DNA of 64,000 bases from Owenia fusiformis (GCA_903813345.2 CAIIXF020000005.1:13581375-13645374); one strand, 5' to 3'; shown: positions 35,713 to 50,170, counted from the first letter of the stretch. Numbers and translations are program-made. The notes: generated by a model not told the origin, from the letters alone.

Positions 35713-36530
35713 TTTACTCCCCGTCGTAACGTGATATCATAACACAGTGAGGGGCTTCTCCGTATCCCTACAGATTATTTGTACGGATACGAAGAAGCTA
35801 TTCGTATATACCTAGCAGGATTTCACAATGCAGCGACTACTGGACCTTAGCCGAAGCCATGATATCATGTAATTGTGCATACATTTTGACGGGGCCTAGA
35901 TAACCATCATACTACCTTAGAACAGATTATTTAGCTGAGTAAACATTTGATCCATTCTGACTTTTTATTTTCTGAACCTGAACATGCAAACAAGGTTACG
36001 ATAACAACATAAAATACAATTGCGTTTCTTGACAAGTAAATTAAATGCGTTGATTTCTATCAACTAGTTTATGATGCAAATTCTCTAGATCTATCAGTAC
36101 TGTATATCCATTTGTAACGGAGTTGTTATTGTACCAGCCGTGTCTGAAATAAAACAGAATAAGAACAATACACCAATTGTAATTAATAAGTGATGACGGA
36201 TATAATGAATTCACCAACTTCTTGGAAGTTACTTTTGTATCAGCTTACTAATTTGATATTAACATCGTCAATTAGTTTAATATGTTACCAAATGCTTTTA
36301 TCTTAATTAGTTACTGAATCCTGCAGTTTGTCAAGAGTCTGTTTTGCAGTTTTTACAGAGTTGGAAAATATACAATTTTGAAAAAGTTAGGAGCAACCTA
36401 TTTGTTATACAATACGTGTATATTTTCTCATTAGAAAATGGTAAAATTCAAGTATTTGGGAGTAATGATTAGTTCATGAAATAATTATATGAACAAAAAT
36501 GCATTTCCATCGTATGGTCTAATCGTCTTT
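35713..36530. other. Intergenic DNA, nothing recognised
   Basis: AT-rich sequence. A small inverted pair 'ggggcttctccgtatc' and 'ggatacgaagaagc' near 35,752-35,795 could form a hairpin. No gene is seen. Confidence 0.4.
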
Positions 36531-36533
36531 TCC

Positions 36534-36622
36534 CTTAACTTTGCATGCGCATTAGTTCGAATTCGCTTCTTAAAAGAGTGCTTCATCTAGTTAATAACTA
36601 TAGACTCTGTGCGCAGGGTAAT
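36534..36622 (-). repeat. Dispersed repeat R1, copy 1
   Basis: This about 89-bp stretch is the reverse complement of 62,316-62,400. Shared blocks are TACCCTGCGCRCAGAGTCTA, CTCTTTTAAGAAG and TTGCA with flanks. It lies 138 bp from the Harbinger-like element at 36,760. The other copy abuts the element at 61,624, in the same relative orientation. Confidence 0.7.
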
Positions 36623-36759
36623 TGTTTTTGGAGTTCGAATGTTTCACATTCAACTAATATATCTAATGTTTCAAGCAATAGTGGAAACGCATTCATTAAA
36701 GCTGAGTAAACCTTCAATTTCCAAGTTTTAAAAACGAGGTGTCTTATAGTGTTTGCTAA

Positions 36760-37522
36760 AGCCTTAGTCGCATTTGCTCTACGGTTGCCGTACGACAGAA
36801 AATCTACATAGTACTGCTTATCCCTGTATTTGATGCTGCATGTTTCTCTCGATTTTGGGAACCTTCGGCCGCCGTAAGGTTTGTTACGCGGAATATGGCA
36901 TACATTCATGGTTGCGCGGTATTTGTGATACGGGTGAATATGCCAAACTCACCTGCGGTATATGGCATATTCCGCAGGTGAGTATGCGATCTTCTGCAGT
37001 GAATATGCGATACATTGATTTCAGTGAATACCCGATACTCACCTGCAGAATATGTCATACTCACTTGCGGAATATGCCATATACAACAGATGAATATGAC
37101 ATTTTCCGCAGGTAAAACGTGATACAGAAAGACTTGGTTTGATTGGTTGCGAGAATCGATTCTAAATGTAAAACTACGCTGGATTACCAATATTGTTAGT
37201 GCGTCGAGTACTAAGATATGAATCCTGGATTGATTGGGTAAGTTTATTACGTGAGATTGGTGAGTGATACTTCTGCATACGTTGATATATTCAATAAACT
37301 GTACTGTTGATTCAGTAATCATTATAATAATTCATAAAGTTTTACTTGACAATTGCGTACTTCCGTACCACGTTCTCATTGGATAGTGTGTATGCCATAT
37401 ACCGCAGGTGAATCTGTCATACACCGCAAGTGAATATGCCATATTCGTTGCGGAATATGGCATATTTTTGTATCGTGTTTGCCGCGTAACAAGGTTGCCG
37501 TAGATCAAATATGACCGAGGCA
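36760..37522. mobile_element. Harbinger-like element, long form with iterated motifs
   Basis: The termini are GCCTTAGTCGCATTTGCTCT and, reverse-complemented, GCCTCGGTCATATTTGATCT, both followed by CTACGG, so it is the same family as 31,081-31,255. The flanks are TAA and TTA. Both subterminal regions carry 'gttacgcggaatatggcat'. Motifs of the type 'tcacctgcggaatatgycat' are scattered in both orientations at 36,930-37,120 and 37,385-37,470. No transposase is seen. The open frames in it (36,598-36,909, 36,840-37,115, 36,906-37,322) come from this repetition. Confidence 0.75.
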
Positions 37523-37887
37523 TTAGCTAGTGATATATTCCGTATTTTCAATGTAAAAGTTAATAAAAAATATTATCCGAGTATGTGTTATTTTAACATA
37601 ATAGAACAAATCTTTTTGATTTTGAAATATCCATGTATGTTGGAAAATAATACCCATTTCATTTATTATTGGAAATTCTAACCATAAGTACGGATCTCCC
37701 TTTATAACGTAAATCACAACTATGCTGTTTCTTTCTACAAATAAATTAATTGAACATATTTTCTCAAATGGATTTATGATGCAAATCCTCCCAGCCATTC
37801 GTAACGGAGTTATTGTATAAGTCATGCTCGAAATTAAATCAAAATAAGCGGATACAGTTTATATATTCAAAACAAAAATTCTGAAAA

Positions 37888-38032
37888 CATCCTTATCAAA
37901 GTAAACGGAGTGCATGTCTTCATTTGCTAAAAACTCATTAATTAATTAGGTGGTGGATTTAAATCCGAGATTTAATTAATTAATGAGTTTTGAGTGAAGG
38001 AAGACATGGGCTATGTTTACTTGATAAAAATG
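37888..38032. mobile_element. Hairpin MITE with about 61-bp arms
   Basis: The left arm (37,888-37,948) and right arm (37,972-38,032) are reverse complements with few mismatches, ending CATCCTTATCAAAGTAAAC and CATTTTTATCAAGTAAAC and meeting at an 'attaattaatt' core. The whole element folds into one hairpin. No target-site duplication could be fixed because the flanks are T-rich. Confidence 0.78.
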
Positions 38033-38039
38033 TTTTTTT

Positions 38040-39995
38040 TTCACTAAAAAGTTACTTTCATATTAACTTACCAATTTGATTTTTTGTTGTTTATTAGCCT
38101 TCTGTTTTTATCCCAATTACTTTATGATTGCAACTCTCTAGTGTCTGCTTTTCACTTTCTAATTCTAGTATAGTCTAACTGTCGATTGCCAGATTCTCGA
38201 AATGTTAAACTTGTTACTATGTAAAGCAAGTCTAGATCTGCGTATTGGTAAAACGTGCTGGTCCCAGGAGCACTTATTGCTTGAATAAAACCGAGTCTAG
38301 CGTGCCCTTCTTAATGTACATTAAGTTCCCATTGAAGATACGGAATATCACTTAACATCAACAATGATAATGACTCTTACTTACTCTTACTTGTATCGAA
38401 TTATATCTAGTAGTTAACAATGACTCTAAGTATTGTTACATCTGTCATGTTTGCAGACATATCACGCTGGTACTTATCGATGCATTTTCTTTAAGCATTT
38501 AGAAGGATTCCATTAGCATTTCGACGTTTGCATAAGAGTTACGTTGACTTGATTATGATTGATCACAATTAATAAAGTACATCCGAGATGACGTCGCATG
38601 GCTGGCGTTCTTTCAATAGGTAACAGACGCAAATAAAGTCCAAGCTCATTAGAAATCGAAATAACAATTCATCTTGTGTTGTATTGTATTCAACTGCCAG
38701 TCAACCTCATAAATTAATCATTCCACCAAAAGTTTTCTACTGAGATAAGTCTTGCATATTTGTCGTTATAATCATGAAACGAAATTTTGATGATTTCTCA
38801 ACAGTGTGAAAATAAGACTCGTTTAAATGGGTGGATTTAAGCGCGCGGCTTTAAGAGCTTGAAATATACAAAAAGACAGAAATCAATATAGCAAAACCAT
38901 TTAGATGATAAAGTGTAAACATGTCCGATTGTAAACAATAAATGCATGATGTTTCCCGATTATACATGCTATATGTGCTATTGCTTCATTAATTCGTTAC
39001 CAACTCCCCTCGCAAACCAATGTTTGTCCTCGAACTCTCACTCAAATCTTGAATCACCCACGTAAATCTCCTCCATATCGAAAGTTGCGAATATTGAAAT
39101 GACGCTCTTATATCAGTAAATGATGTTTTATTCCCGACGCTTATTGAAGATAAAGCGGAGACTGACATAACCATGACAAATAAGATTGAAGGGGTTTATG
39201 ATGAGTAAAAGGAAGCACTGCATGTTTTATTAGACCATTGTTAAGATTTATTATTATAATGCTATCCATGCCTATGATATTACAGTCTACTACAAGACAT
39301 TAACTTTCTCACCGGAGCACATATGCAAATTTACATTGTGGTAATAATAGCGCCTTCGGTTTGAAATCAACCCTATTTCCGTCTGATATGTAATCTAACT
39401 TTTAAGGCTAGCTGAAAGAACAGTATGTGTTTTGTATTTTCATACTTTGAGGGTCAATATGAATCGTTGTAATCGGATTTGTTATTATTACCATAAGTAA
39501 ACTAGCATCAGAGTTCTTATATCCAATAGAGCGTTGGATTAATACCTTAGCGTCCAGAGAGAAGCTACTTCATCACGAGTGATGTACTTTTGAAGATGGT
39601 TTGAGTAACTCTGCACTCGACAAGAAAATTAAGATCAATAACTTACGACCCAAAAATAGATGTACAACCAAGTTTACATTACGAATAAATATGTGTAGAA
39701 TCAATTGACATAGTTCCTGAAATGTTAAACATACCATCAAAATGCCATAACCGATACATTTATAACAGAGGTTTAACAAGTGTTTGTATCTAAACGGAAG
39801 TAGTTGAAAGTTCGACATCTGATTTGATTCGTCTTCTCCAATCGTAGTTTCTTGGATCATTTTGATAAAAGCAATCAAAGTATATCAAGAAAATGAAATT
39901 CCGCCCATACATGATATTTTATTGAGTGGACGTTCACGAGTACAAACAGATAAGCGTGTGGGTGAAGTTTTTGACTGGCGTAGGTGGCCTAAGGA
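38040..39995. other. AT-rich intergenic DNA
   Basis: Short minus frames at 38,989-39,174 and 39,573-39,878 show no domain. Nothing else is supported. Confidence 0.45.
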
Positions 39996-40004
39996 TGCAT
40001 TGGA

Positions 40005-40212
40005 CAGGCCCGTAGCCAGGGGGGGTTCGCAGGGTTCGGGCGAACCCCCCCCCCCTGGCCAAAAATTCTTTTAAAATCATGCAGTTTTTCACCATTTTGA
40101 GCACTTTTCAAGTGATTTTAGCCATATTTAGGCCAAAATTGTCAAATGTGAACCCCCCCTGGAAATTTTTGAAAATTGAACCCCCCCTTGGCAAATCCTG
40201 GCTACGGGCCTG
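40005..40212. mobile_element. CAG-terminal MITE family B (5-bp TSD)
   Basis: The perfect terminal inverted repeats CAGGCCCGTAGCCAGG and CCTGGCTACGGGCCTG are flanked by TTGGA on both sides (40,000-40,004 and 40,213-40,217). The interior holds 'gaaccccccc' runs in both orientations. It is non-autonomous. The 5-bp site and CAG ends match family A at 18,503 and 41,425. Confidence 0.9.
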
Positions 40213-40217
40213 TTGGA

Positions 40218-41419
40218 TAAACTAATTCAATCCGAAACACTGCTGATATTTTAGTCCAAGGAAAAACATCTTGCGCCGACGATATCAGGGTTAATAAAGC
40301 ACAGCTTTAATCATTTGATTTAAAAGGAGATTCATCGTTAGAGAGGTTTTGTATTAATTTGTTTGTTCTCAATGAAAAATGACAGCTGCTAATGTTTGGC
40401 AATGACAGGCTTCACGCAAGAACTGTCGCCTAATATTCAATCAAATCTACAAATTACATCATTCTCAGATTCAATCGGAGAATAACATTGCGTTCAGGGA
40501 TGTAACGAGTAACTTTTATTTAATTTTATTTCCCAAGCGATCCGTATCGTCTTCTTAATACCACAAAGGAAAGCGAGACTAACTAAGAACACGATAACCT
40601 CTCCGAGCATAACTGACAACATGCAACATTAAAATAGAATTATGAATCCTATTAAACAACCGCTTTTTCTTTCACGAAAATAAGTATTTGATGGACAGTT
40701 TTATCCAAATCGATAAATTATATAATCTTCTACTCAATTGTAAGTTTAGATCGAGGAACAAAAACATCAGTGAGAGATACAGCATAAGCTATCAAATATA
40801 CCTGTGAGGGATATGACAACTGATTTATCCCCATCGACCGAAGTACTGCACTAACCATCTTATCCTTTTTCAGGGCGCGATGAGTGATGAGTAATTTAGG
40901 CAATACGAGATTACAAAGGAGATAAAAGGTTCCCATAGTGACAGAGCTTAGTATATTAGTAAACGAAGCTTTCTTTTAAAGATGAAAAATTAAATCATTC
41001 GAAAGTATTCGTACGTACGTTGTAAGAATCTCAGTTCTATATTAGTTCGAAATATCGAAACGAATCTAAAAAAGCACTAGCGAAATTGGTCTCTGGAATA
41101 CTTGATATGAGAGAACTGGTTACATTAGTTCAGTTCTATTCCCAGCGTAATCCATTTTAACCACTCATGCCTTTTCATTAACTAATTTAAAGATTCACTA
41201 TTAGCATGATCAGTTACTCATCGCCTGCTGGACTGATGGAATGAGCAAATTCAATTAGCAAAAAATTACCTACATATTCATTCACAGCTTCCTCGGTGGA
41301 AGTTATTCCAAATGGCGAGTGAACTCTGCAGAAAGCGTCTACAAGGTGGTCCAGGGACGAATGATCGACGCGAGATATTGGGTAAATCGTCATGAAAACC
41401 AGTTTTCGAAATCTAATTG
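40218..41419. other. Intergenic DNA, nothing recognised
   Basis: One short minus frame (40,730-40,936) has no recognisable content. No repeat pairing is seen. Confidence 0.45.
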
Positions 41420-41424
41420 TATCC

Positions 41425-41664
41425 CAGGGGCGGATCCAGGAACCAACAAAGGGGGAGGGGCAAATTTCCGGTCAGAGAAAAAAAAAATTTGAGGCCCATT
41501 TTCTTCAAAATTTGGCCTGAAATTAAAAAATAAGGTCTTAGAGGGCCCAGTAATGACCAAAAAGGCCCACTTTTTGGGGCCTTAAGGCCAAAGTTTTTGG
41601 GCCCAATTTTTTTCTGGGCCCAACCGTGCCCCCCCCCCCCATCCTCCCCCCGGATCCGCCACTG
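41425..41664. mobile_element. CAG-terminal MITE family A, copy 2 (5-bp TSD)
   Basis: The termini are CAGGGGCGGATCCAGG and, reverse-complemented, CAGTGGCGGATCCGG. They are flanked by TATCC on both sides (41,420-41,424 and 41,665-41,669). The interior aligns with 18,503-18,802, sharing 'ttgaggcccattttcttc' and 'cagtaatgaccaaaaaggcc', but is 60 bp shorter. The overlapping minus open frame is an artefact. Confidence 0.9.
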
Positions 41665-42146
41665 TATCCTCACGAGATGTCAAATGAATATAACCAGGAA
41701 TAAATACAGAATTTTGAAACGGAAGTATCAACCGGAACATCTATTTCTACTTTAGTTTTGTCTAATTGTATAGTCATAACGTGTAACTGTTCTCCCGAAG
41801 GACTAGCTTACAAACATCGTGCTTTGGTAATTACATGCCGTGTATGACATAACGCAAGAATACTTATTATGCTGAAGAGATAATGTTGTCACATTGGTTA
41901 TTTTGCATTTAGACTCTTTTAGCGATAGCGTCTGTAATGGCCATTGGCCTTTATGCTATTCACCCAGAAACTAGAAATGAAAATGTAATTCAGTGGAATT
42001 TGTAAGGTCGACAATTTAGAAAATTCCTGTGAGTGCAATACTGAAAAAATGCACAATTATTTAGTAATGTATCTCCTCTTATACACTCGTTCGCCTTTTT
42101 GATGTAGTTCATTAAGCAACTGCTTACATAAGCATTTGTATTTCAA

Positions 42147-45100
42147 ACAATGCTGGATCCCATGACAACGATTTGAAAAATAAGGGAATAATATTTGTGC
42201 CGAGCAAATATTGTGATTTTATTGAATCGTTTTATTTTCTGCATTAATGTTATTAGCAGAATAGAACTTTATTAAGGTTGAGTGATGTGAATGACTTCCG
42301 TTATTATCCAATACACAGCCGCCTGTGAATGGTATCCATAAGCATCAAACCTGGTATACGGTAGATATATATAAAGAAATTATTCACCAGGAGGGATTTG
42401 ATATGGGGAATATCACAAGGTTGATATCAATATTCCCCGAGGGAACGCAGTGGCAGAGGGAAATATTGATATCATCCTACCATGGTCAAGAGCGATATCT
42501 ACCTAAAATCCTTTGTTGACCGAGCGAAAAAGTCTAGAAAATGAAAACTTTTGAAAAATGAAAAACTTTGAAAAAAATGAAAAACTGTAAAAATTTAATA
42601 TTGTACCCGTGTTGATATCCATATCATCCCTGATATCATCAATCTAATCCCAATATCATCCTTGATATCACCCCTATCCCAAACATCTGATTTATTGTTT
42701 GTTTTCCTTATGACTAGTATACACTTAGATGTTTCTTTTTCTTGCTTGGTTCTGTAACAATTGTCATTTTGGCACTTGTGCGTACATCTTTAAATCATAC
42801 TGAATTGCTTTATACCAGTGTTGAAAATCGATTAATCATTCCACTTATTTATGTTTATATTTATTTATCTCTTGCAATACAACTGGATGATAAAGAGCCT
42901 GAATCGAATCTAAATCATGATTAATTAACAGCTTGCATTACTCGTTATGAAATATGACGCCAGGTCACAAAACTAAGATAAATAGCTATAGCACAAAACA
43001 TGAGTCAAATATACTACCCTCGATAATACACAGCCGTGTGACAATATATCTGCCATTTATATAAATTCATTTCTACTTTTTCACACCGTGTTTTTGTTCC
43101 ATATAATTTGTCTTTACTTGAATGTTGTACTGTAATATCACGGACACCAGTGGTTATCAGATAAGAAATACCAATCAATTCATTTGATCTATAGTCAAAG
43201 TCATATCACACATTGCGATTTCAAAAGAGTTAGATTCATTGCCAAAACTGACTCCTGTGTTGAACCAATATTACTCAAAAAGGCTCGATATTGCCCATTT
43301 TCGATTCCTGTTCTATTATAGGACCAGAACCATGCATGATGCTTAAAGACAAGGAATTTCCCAAATGCGTTATTCATATCGGCATTCACGCTAGGAGTTT
43401 GAAGAAGAGATGTAAGAGAAGATTGTTCTCGTGACCAAGGGATTAAATGATCGAGTTATAAAATGATCAAGTAGCCAAACATTGATAGTTCGGTCTGTAT
43501 CTTTCAAATCACATCCATGGCAAACATGCCTTGTTATCAATCTTATTTTCCACGATGAAAAAAAACAGAATGCATGTTATTAAGTTATTATTTTAGTAGT
43601 GATAATAAATAAATACGAACGACGATAAACAATATGAACTATAAACATGAATTAGTAGACATGTGATTAACCTGCTGATACTGTAAAAACAACATTGACA
43701 TTTTATCTAAGTAGGGTATGTTGATATATATTCCCAAGGTTCTACTTCCTGTAATTCATTAATGTCATAATATTTTGTTTTAGGCATATAATGAGATTAT
43801 ATTGTAATTTGTCGCACTTGTTGAAGGTTTTCGTCAGCTTTTAAGTAGATTAATTTGGTTAATACATTTTCTACTTTACACCGTTTTTCATTAATCTGGA
43901 ATATAACTTCACAAAAAGTCATTTTACATTTTATAAAAAAAACTATAAAAAAGTTAATTTTTTTTAAAAATCGTATGATGTATAAGAGATCAAGAAGAAA
44001 AGAGCAACGTTCTTGCTAAAAACGTAACAACAACTGAAATCGTGGATGAACAATTGCAATTGTAATTCGATTTGACAGAGGAAATGCATATTAATTTGGA
44101 AGAGATCATTTGTTTCATTCCAACTACCTTAAAAGCACCTTAACCTTAATTTGATGTACATGTACAAAGTATTAAAAGGAATAATAAGGAATTCTCCAAG
44201 AAGCACACTAACGGAAATATAAGTTGATATAAGTTGTTGATTTTTATCATATTTCAGTCCTTGATATCCTCCTACCTTGTCTTATCGAATTTACGAAGCT
44301 GTTTATCAGATTTGTCTAATTTGCAAAGATGCAGAAACATTCTGAAATGACGTTTACGATTTATAAAGTCTCCGTTACTTCCGATCATGCCATGCTTTAC
44401 AGCGCAGAATTCTCGTATCAGTTTCTAATTTGGAGTTTTATGTATTCGTTCAAATAACAATTGACACTTACTTGATTCGAAACAAACTTTCACCTCGTCA
44501 ACTTTCAACTGGATGAAATTGGGCAGTACTCCGCTTATTTCTACTACTCCAGGTGTGTTCAAAGCGCAATTGTTTTTTGTAATCACTTGAGTTTTATATT
44601 ATTTAGTGAATGTACATTACGTTCGTGTTTGAAACTCAGTATACCGCAACTTTATATTCCACGTAATGTTGACTTACCATATCGTACTAAAATATAATGT
44701 GTAGTTGTGCAACGATAATAGTTTCTACGACAATACTGACAACTTGAATCGTTAAACACAATTTAACACTAATTTGTACAATCCAACAATCATATAGTAC
44801 TTTCTGCTTTGTAAACAATACAAGGATCAATCCTCCATTATTGTATCTGAAAATAAATGCCGGAAAAGCAAATGAAGTGCCAGATCCATTCACAGGTTGT
44901 TTGCTAATCCTACTGTGAACATCAATAAAATCATCCTCTCCTCGAGCAGCAAGCTTTTTATGATTCTGATAAGTTTTACTCAGCGACGTAACAACATCTC
45001 TCAATCTTTGCAGACACTATAGATTGAATGAGCGCGGTATTACTACCGTTCAATATAGACTAGTTTATGCATTTGCCTTGTAATTTCCCCCTCTTAATAT

Positions 45101-48100
45101 CACGTTTTATGAGGGATTCTTGTCTCAAAATAAATTGTTGCCACTAGAATAAGTCCTTGTTTAAACAATCACATGAAAAGTAACTCAGAGAACGCGGTTG
45201 ATAAATCAAGACTAATAAGGAAATCTGGTTCTAGATTTACAGGCTCAGTATTCAAGTTTTAGTGCTTTTTAGACCAAGTTTCAAGATTGTGAACTCAAGA
45301 AAAGTGACTAAAGAAAAATAATCCAATAATGTCACTCAAGAGTGTTGACTCTCAAGGATCGCCATTTTGAAATAAAGGCTAAACAATACAGTTCAAAGCG
45401 ACCCAAGAAGACTAAGGGATACTAACTTTGAATATGTCCTGGTGAAAATCGACAAGACTTGAAATCAAGACAAATGGGATGATACTTTTTAAATTAAGCT
45501 TTCCAATACATCAGTGTGAATGTTCTGCTTTATATCCTGGACGAGATCTTTATCTTGTAGAGAACCAATGAGTTTTTTGCAAGATATATCGTTATTTCTA
45601 TCTAGATGTATGGCTGTCCGTAAGTAGATATATGATTCTACGATCCCACAGTGGTACAATGTTCACTAGTTTGGAATTTAATTTCGTCCACTGTGCCATT
45701 GGGAATAGTAAATAAATCATAACACTCTTCCTCACTTTCACAGCTCGTTCTTCATTTGGAAATATGCTCAGTCGTAATAAAATTTGGTGATAAACAAGTC
45801 AGAGGCCTGAGAAACATTCTATTTGTAGTATCACGCCGAGTGTTCTCAAATGAGAAATACGTTCAGGAGATAGTGATGATAGGAAGATCCATCATAGTGA
45901 GATCCCTATTAATTTAGAGTAAAGCTTCATACTGAGTACAATGATTTTATCAATTAACAGAACATAAAATAAATCTTTGATTTCGATAAATTGGAAATGG
46001 GAGGTTCATCGGAGTAGCCTTAGGAAATCTCAAAATAAACCTCAATGTAGAAGTCAACTACTCCATCAAGTCAAATACTGCCTTCGAGTACTGAATATTA
46101 ATTTATCTATGAGCGGATTAACGTGTTTGCATTTGTCAAAGCTATCTAAGCCTTACTGTCACATTTAAACATAAAAAGATGAGAAATAGGTAAAATACAA
46201 ATATCCCACGTTCAACTTTTATTTTCAAATCTGATTGTTCCACAAATGTTTGCTCCGCCTTTAAAAGAATAAGATTTGTGTGTGCATACACGTGTATTAC
46301 ACGTATTTGTCCCTCATAAATCTTAATCGCTCTTAGTCACCTACTTCTTAATAAGAATTTATGAATTGACCTTAACGTCCACGTGGGGAAATTTCATAAA
46401 GTCTACTGGAAAATAATCTAATTATAAGATTGACGATTTGAATGATTTAATTTTGATTATTACGTGCTAGTGAGTCATTTTTTCTAATACGCTTAGACAT
46501 TGCTCTTCATTTTGTTTGTTGGTAAAAGCATTATAAAATGGTAAATGCATCCCCGTTGAATCGTAGCCTTTGAAAGAATTGCAATCAAAGCGTTAAGGGT
46601 CAACATGACAATGTCATAGAAAGGAAATATTTCCAAGAATGAGTTTTTGTATTACGGTGTTAATATTTTATTTCCATGAAATGGTCATTATAGGATGATT
46701 GATCGATCAGCCTTAATGAACAGCATTAATCATACTGATGAGTTAAATGTAAATATTATGTTCATATTCAATATGTCTGTTTGTTAGGACAACGGCGATT
46801 GTTCAGACCTGTAGAAGGGATGATAGGACTAAAATGATTCCATTGATAAGCCTGAGCTTGGCGGAAGTAATCATTGCAAACATATGTATCTGTTTAGATT
46901 TGCTATCAATTGTATTTTGGTGAAGGAAATTAGAAAAATACCCATAATGAAGCACTGGGCAGAGGACTGTGAAACTAACAATGCAATCGAGAAAGCTCTG
47001 AATGAGGATATCGTTGATTGATTGACAGAAGAAGAGAAAATTGGATATTGAGAGCAACTCTCAGAAATCGGCACAAAATGATATTATGGCACATGGGATA
47101 TATTTGAGGCCCGAAAACTTATGATGTTTTCAAGACATCTATTCCATTTCCTTTTGAGAATTGACAAACATAAACACCATTTACCTTATTAATTTTGATT
47201 TATAAAATAGAAATCGTTAAGTTTGAACTACCGCGTAATATGACAATTTAATAATTGTTCCTGAGGTGATTTATAATCGTTGTGGAGTGTGGGTGTGGTA
47301 TCTTAATGATCACATCACCATAGAAACCATGACAATAAAGCTAGAAATGAAGATGATGAACCCAAATGATAAAAAGACATTATGTTAGAAAAACAAAACT
47401 ATGAATGATTATCAGAATATTCACAGAAGAGAGTGACGTAGAGAAAAAAAACATTTTTATTGCACAGCGTTCAAGACACCTATCTTTGCCGATTTACTCT
47501 GATATCAAATAGTGAATATATTTTATATAGATGTTATATTTTTACTATTATATGTTTGTTATGAAAGAACATGGTGAATCATACCTCAAACTTAGCTCTT
47601 AACATAAAAAGACTGGGCTGGATCCCATTCATTCGAGTTTCATTACTAGAAAATGTAATCGATTATTGGGACTTCCCACCAAAACCTATATTTTCAGTGA
47701 ACTTGATATGTCGTTTTTGTTACATCAACTGTTTTCTAATATGATCACGTCTATCATGAATTAACTCACATTTTACAGTTACGGTTCACTTGATACGAAA
47801 CCCGGCCGCCTCCTACAAGTTCTGTGACGTGTGTCATCCTATTCTAAACGCAAGATATATTATTAATTTCAGAGTCAAGTTCTCTACTTAAAACATTTAT
47901 TCAAATCAATTTGATTGATTGAATAACATACAATTACTATTTACGATGCAACACGCATCTAAGAACCTAATGAACCTGACCTGATATAAATACAGGCCAA
48001 TTATTCGTTCTAATATTTGACTTTGGGGATGTTGCCTTTAATACAGGAATCCCAAAGACGTTCAGATATTAAGAAAACGTCCACTCTGTTGAAAATCAAT

Positions 48101-50170
48101 GTCGATGTTACCATCATGATAGGGCAAGATTGATTGTGATTGATTCTCTGACGTTGTGCACTAAAATATAGGTCTCTATATTGTCTTGTTAGGATACTGT
48201 GGAGGTGGCATTTAAGGTGCTTTATAAAGGGTGTCAAATACATCCCACCCCTTGCTTTAGCTAAACCCTTAATACATGGCACCTTTTGTGATATATCCTT
48301 TAAAAGATCATCCAAAGTTACATTGATTCACCAACTCTCAAGTATTTTGGATGGAATTTACTTAGATTTTCATGATGTCTTTAACAGTTAGCATGCCTTC
48401 CTGCAGCAGTTAATCTCGTTTTCATTTCACTTCTAACAAAATATCTTCACCACTTCAATTTCTGTCCCCCTCTATACTCTGCACATCAGAAGTGAACCAC
48501 AAATTCCACGAATTGGTTGCATTCACTGCAATATGCTTAATATGTTTTCATCTTGAGTTTCTTTGACTTTTCCGATGCATGAGTTTTAAAATCCTGCGAA
48601 TAACGCCTAATTGCCATGCTTCTAGTTCCATGGTCAACTCAGTGTAGCAAATTGTGAGGTTGATTGACTGGTATACAAGTATATGTCAATCTTTGGATGA
48701 ACTCACCAATGATATATTACACTTGGTACCATATATTTTGGGTTTGGCTGTAGGGGGTGACTTATTTTTCTAGAAACATGACATCAGGCACTCTCAGATG
48801 GTGTTAGGAACATCGAGGAGTCTAGATGCATTTAGACACACATGTATTCCATATGCATTGTTCAGTACTTGATGCGGATTACCTGTAAGCTTTTAATCAC
48901 GCACAGAAACATCATCCAAGAAAGGCAAAGTAAATAAGCTCACGTCATAATAGAAATTCTTATCATTATAAAGATCGTTACATTTTTGTGCCTTATCTCC
49001 TACTATTCCCCAACTAGTTTCTTTGACGTAAAGTAGCAAAATAGAGGAACTCTCTGTGTTCAGAGTTCGGTAAGAGTTTTTCGTTTCCTCAATTTAAAGC
49101 TACTTTATATAAATCAAGTTGCAGATTATAATCTGGCTCTAGTTTTGAGTCTATTCTAGTTTCAGAATTGTTACGCAGTTTAGAGTTTGGTTTTCAATGA
49201 AGCCGCAATTCATACATTTAGTCCACCACATCGACATTAGTCCACGTCAAAACTGATCAAAATATCGGTTAAATTCTAGAAATTCGCCAATGTTACAAAA
49301 GTAATGTAACTAAATATATGAACTGCGTTTGTTTTAAAACCACATTACTAACCGAATGTTCTTAAAAAATGTTCTCTAACTTTGAGCCATATGTAACTTG
49401 ACTTATAAAGTAGGTTTTATCGAGAAAAATATTATCAATCAGTTAGTTCCTCAATTTTGTTACTTTTATATGTTATGTCAAACAGTGGGTAACAGTGGTC
49501 TGTCAAAATAACTAATTGGGTAACAGTGGTCTTTATTCAAGATATTTAATTATGTCGTGAGCTAATAAAACTGAAAATCAATTTTACTTCGTCTTCTTGG
49601 TTTATTCTACAAAATTGGTTTCAATGTGATAGAATCCTCCTTATCATCTTAGAAGTATAGAAAACGACCTGTAAAACAAATGACCTTAAAAGAAAATCCA
49701 CCATTCCTTATCCACACATTCTAGGTAAAATCATACGTCAAAGATGTCACCAAAAATGTACACATTATCTAAATGTAGACAGCATATTGCTGCAACAAAC
49801 TTATAAATCATAACCATCCTGTCACCAGAGAGTGTATTTATTAAGTTCAGAAGTGACCCATATATAGGAAGATCGATTGAAAGGGCAAGTTTGCCACATT
49901 CCAGTGATTGATTCGAAACGAACCTACCTTCTAACGACTTGAGAAATAAATCATCTTATACACAAGCGAGAAATAACATTTGATATTGAAATTTTATTGC
50001 AATTATTTAATGGGCTGTAATAAAGCATTCGAAAGTAGCTTTAACTGCACATGTTAAGTGCTATTCTTCTTGAGAAACGTAAGTTTAATGGTCTGGTTTG
50101 ACCATTGTATTCTTATCCTCAACAATACACACTTGTTTTTGCTTCCTGATCTCGTAAATTAATTGATAAA
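42147..50170. repeat. Tandem duplication, copy A
   Basis: Colinear matching blocks with the next 9 kb are 42,147-42,300 with 50,969-51,120; 45,455-45,990 with 51,798-52,360; 46,440-46,920 with 52,677-53,133; 47,975-48,140 with 53,308-53,475; 48,915-48,995 with 57,645-57,730; 49,865-50,165 with 59,455-59,745. Order and orientation are kept, with indels between blocks. No recognisable gene is carried. Open frames in it (44,687-45,004, 46,803-47,074, 48,010-48,315) are not conserved as frames in copy B. Confidence 0.8.
42422..42474. repeat. Hairpin with TGATATCA motifs
   Basis: 'tgatatcaatattccc' at 42,422-42,437 pairs with 'gggaaatattgatatca' at 42,458-42,474, a near-perfect 16-bp stem. The motif TGATATCA recurs at 42,610-42,675. 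It may be part of an eroded mobile element, but its ends are not identified. Confidence 0.55.

Noticed and set aside
44687-45004. 105-codon minus open frame with a protein-like N-terminal half
   Set aside because: The only possible acceptor (tgtctgcaaag) is poor, the C-terminal half is composition-driven, and no conserved frame is seen in the duplicated copy.
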